DNA from: Chromobotia macracanthus
Taxonomy: Eukaryota; Chordata; Actinopteri; Cypriniformes; Botiidae
Direction of reading: 5' to 3'
DNA length: 64,000 nt
Assembly: GCA_036877525.1 (NCBI GenBank)
Contig: JAZGTH010000002.1
Location: 8,540,501-8,604,500, forward strand
Below the pieces are notes generated by a model. The model had not been told where the DNA came from and did not search any database. It saw nothing but the letters and a program-made list of their open reading frames with translations. Made by a program: the position numbers and the translations under genes. Position 1 is the first letter of the stretch; each line of letters begins with the position of its first letter. Below, piece by piece: positions 61,319 to 64,000 of this stretch.

Positions 61319-61851
61319 TCACTGAGTCAACAGTTTAATCTCGCTCTCAAGCAGAGAGTTGATATTGTAGGCAGGATCAGTGGTGACAGGGGCAGGGCCC
61401 ATTTCGGTTAGATCCGCATCACTCTCGCTGGAGGTAGAGCTTGTGCTCATGGTGGAGACTGCGTCGGGGATGGCACAGGTGGCACCAGGTGGGCAGACCT
61501 CATTGGGAATACACACCTCTGTACGGATAATCACCTCTGTGGGGATACACACCTCTGGCTCGCTGCTCGTTTCACTGGTGTTGGAGACCACAGACAGCAG
61601 CGACATCTTCCTGCTAAGGCGGCTCGGCAGCAGGGAGAGGGCGTAGTCGGCCACGATGCCAGCCACATCCATTCCGCATGCCTGGTCAAACGCGATGAAG
61701 CCCACGTTGGCGTTAGCCTCGCACACCACGAACGAGCCGTCATTTAGCTGGAGCAGGTCAATTCCACACACATCCATCCCCAAAATATTGCACACCTGCA
61801 CTGCCAGCTGCTTGCCCTGCTCACTGAGGGGACACATCATCCCCACCCCAC
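61319..61851 (-). CDS. rimkla: rimkla last coding exon
   Basis: Minus-strand acceptor ctctctag|gtgggg, stop TGA at 61321-61319. It encodes the end of the ATP-grasp domain (metal-binding Asp, Glu and Asn) and the variable tail. The open frame continues upstream past the acceptor to about 62005, but that part is intron. Confidence 0.92.
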
Positions 61852-62690
61852 CTAGAGAGACAGAAAGCAAGCATTTAATAAGAAGATTCAGAGACACTGA
61901 TGGGACATCATGGAAAATACCTTCGGAAGAAAAAAATGTGGCTGGAAAGATAAAGCCCAAGTTTGCTAAATTCAACATTACCATAATTACAAGTTTCCAA
62001 ATCATCTAAAAAACATTTGTTACCGCCGAATTAGTAATAAGTTACTAAAGAATTCTATTAAACTGCTAACTTCCAGTCAACTTCCAGAAGCTGTGTAAAA
62101 TGTTCTAAAATGGAAGTCACTTCAACATTAAATTTAATTAGTTAAGCACCTCAACACGTTTAATATGCCATTCTTATTATATAGCCAGTTACCTGGTGTG
62201 CTTTCTTTGGCCTTAATCACTATGCTAATTAGCTTTAATATACTCTTGTAAAGTATTTTGCTGCCATCAACAACAAAACAGTACATGAATCCATTTTGCA
62301 AGATGATTTACAGAACATGAAGAAAACATTAGAGAACATAAACAGCTCAGAGTAGAATCTTCAAGTTGCAATGTCATAATTACAATAACTCAGATGGAGA
62401 TTCTGAACACAGTTATTCTACTTTATAACATGTTAACTACATTTCATGAAATGTTACATGCAGGAGGCAAGTGTGTGAATGCATACCCAGTGAGCAGTTG
62501 CTCTGCATGCGGCCGTCGGTGGAGCAGCGTAGCATGGACCCAATCACTCTACCCCCCACCAGAACCACCCGCACATCCCGGCCGTGGCTCTCCTTCACAT
62601 ACTCCTGAAACAAGTATGGAGCATCATGCCGAATCAGATGACACAGGTCTGAGAGATGGTGCTTATCCCGGGCCAGAAACACAGCTTTAC
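61319..62690 (-). CDS. rimkla: N-acetylaspartylglutamate synthase A, C-terminal part (gene runs off the right edge)
   Basis: This ATP-grasp ligase joins N-acetylaspartate to glutamate using ATP, making the neuropeptide NAAG in the cytosol of neurons. Two coding exons are in the window: 62690-62487 and 61851-61319 (minus strand), joined in phase 1, about 246 residues to a TGA at 61321-61319. They cover the second half of the ATP-grasp fold. The adenine-side segment LFQEYVKES, the RDVRVVLVGG strand and the CGIDLL...CEANANVGF metal/ATP site with its Asp, Glu and Asn are all intact. The 5' exons (about the first 170-180 residues in the human protein) lie beyond base 64000. The C-tail differs from human: it carries a duplicated Cys-containing 12-residue unit before a Ser/Thr-rich region. 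The SMLRCSTDGRMQSNCSLGG match favours rimkla over rimklb, and the zmynd12 neighbour agrees with human 1p34.2. Confidence 0.92.
62487..62690 (-). CDS. rimkla: rimkla penultimate coding exon
   Basis: Minus-strand acceptor atctgtacag|gtaaag and donor cactgg|gtatgc. It is 204 bases, phase 1 to phase 1. It encodes the GKAVFLARDKHHLSD segment through MQSNCSLG, almost identical in kind to the human exon. Confidence 0.92.
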
Positions 62691-64000
62691 CTGTACAGAT
62701 CAAAATAGAAACATACTTAAAAGACAGATATCACCAAGTGCTGCATTTATTGCAAGATTTTGCCTGGAAAAGTAAAGGCTCTATAATTCTCATTTTGGCA
62801 TCAGCCCAGAACATAATGCTTTGTTTCTGCTACTTTCACTTATGAAGTTCATGCAATATCTTGGAAGTTTTGAAACATTATAACCATAGGCTAACATTTC
62901 TGCTGCTCTAAAGCAATGTTGATTGATTCGGCTGCATGAGTCTCAAACAGAACAGAAGCAAATTGTAACTTGTGTAAAGTGCCTCAACCCTCATGTAAAC
63001 ATAACTACGGGCTGTACACGATGGTATCAGACTCAGCTTTCACACAGATTGCAGATTAACCAATCATTTAACACTTGTGTTTAAAATACATTGTGTTACA
63101 CCACAGAATGTCCTTGTCAGTTCTAATTAACAAGGAGGAAAAGCAGGTGGAGATAACCACTCAACTATCACTGAACTGATCAAAAATGATGCAAGACGCT
63201 AATTGCAGTGAACGCCCTTTGGAGAAACCAGTTAGGTGTATCACTCGAGGGAACAGAGCCGCGATCTCGGTGTCAACCTTCAGATGTTTAAACATTAGGC
63301 TACCACTAACCCACCCCTCCCTGTTCCCCATAGGAGACCTTTCAAAACGAGTCACAGCCTGCCAAAAGTCAACCCTGTGCGCAGGTTTACTTTCAACTGT
63401 AGTTTAACCAATTGCATACCACTTAAAAATAAGATGACAAGCGCTGCTTTACATAGTGAGGGTTCCCACGGAAATAAATTTCCATAACTTTCACCCATTT
63501 GTGGTTATTTGATAGGGACCTTAAAAATTCCATTGAGGGTGCCTATTCCAAAGCCATATTCCAGCTGATTAAATAATTTAGAGCCAATCATAACAGAAAA
63601 TTTTATATTTAATAAGGAAATTAAGATTTCCACTTATACTTTAACAGACCAGTAAAGCAATTTAAAAACATCATCATATTTTATTTTCCATGACTGTGGA
63701 AACCCTGAAATAACCTTCTAACATATCTTCAATGAACCAAGTCACAACGATTCCATAAATCACATCTTGACAAGCAGGAACCTGTACAACAACATTATGA
63801 AAAAGCACGCAGTCCAGGAACATTTGCAAAGCAAACCAATAACCAGTTATTGATAATTTATGATTTTTACTGTGTTAATGTTGTTTGGGGCCACTGGTCT
63901 TAAGTAAACCTCTGATCTCATCCAGAATGATTCTGTGTAACTAGTTCATCAGCAACAACCATTAAAATAACAACAGCCTTAAAGGTACCCATGCATATGA
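62691..64000 (-). other. rimkla: rimkla intron, continuing past the window
   Basis: No further rimkla exon was recognised in the last 1.3 kb. In particular, the segment that should precede GKAVFLARD is not present. AT-rich, without obvious repeats. The minus-strand frame at 63161-63355 does not resemble the family. Confidence 0.6.

Noticed and set aside
61319..62005. Single 228-codon minus-strand frame taken as a complete gene
   Set aside because: Only the part from 61851 downwards is rimkla. The remainder crosses a clear splice acceptor into intron, and the upstream exon at 62690-62487 joins in phase.
1..64000. CRISPR arrays, phage or bacterial operons
   Set aside because: No spaced repeat arrays, Shine-Dalgarno-led gene runs or phage genes. 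All coding evidence is spliced vertebrate genes.

Overview
The window is vertebrate nuclear DNA, most likely from a cyprinid-type teleost. It has intron-rich genes with GT/AG boundaries and many long CA/GT, CT, AT and GATA-type microsatellites. It also carries tRNA-derived SINE pieces and short non-autonomous DNA transposons of kinds familiar from carp-like fish. No prokaryotic feature, CRISPR array, phage, rRNA or tRNA gene was found. Most short open frames are microsatellite translations or chance frames.

Layout. Bases 1 to about 33.4 kb hold no protein-coding exon that I can support. A possible 3' UTR end lies at the extreme left (AATAAA at 299). The rest is repeats plus a few low-repeat, homeodomain-motif-rich blocks that could be enhancers. 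A CpG-rich promoter with an NRF1 palindrome and an E-box lies at about 33.4-34.3 kb. It drives slc16a1 (monocarboxylate transporter 1, + strand): a 5' UTR exon ending at 34260, a 9.6 kb first intron, four coding exons from 43931 to 49828 (461 residues) and a roughly 2.6 kb 3' UTR ending near 52.4-52.5 kb. Less than 0.6 kb further on, zmynd12 starts (+ strand, eight exons, 53046-58635, 353 residues). Converging on it from the right is rimkla (- strand). Only its last two coding exons (62690-62487 and 61851-61319) are in the window; its 5' exons lie beyond base 64000.

Function. The three genes do not form a pathway. slc16a1 is a proton-coupled lactate/pyruvate/ketone-body carrier of the plasma membrane. 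zmynd12 is a MYND/TPR protein linked to motile cilia and sperm flagella. rimkla is an ATP-grasp ligase that makes N-acetylaspartylglutamate. The zmynd12-rimkla tail-to-tail pair matches human 1p34.2, whereas human SLC16A1 is at 1p13.2, so the slc16a1-zmynd12 junction differs from human. That junction carries several CTCF-like and RFX X-box-like motifs.

I found no convincing new biological system. The items most worth checking are an unrecognised coding-like segment antisense within a zmynd12 intron, the motif cluster between slc16a1 and zmynd12, a duplicated Cys-containing 12-residue unit in the Rimkla tail, and a family of four short elements, one with a target-site duplication.
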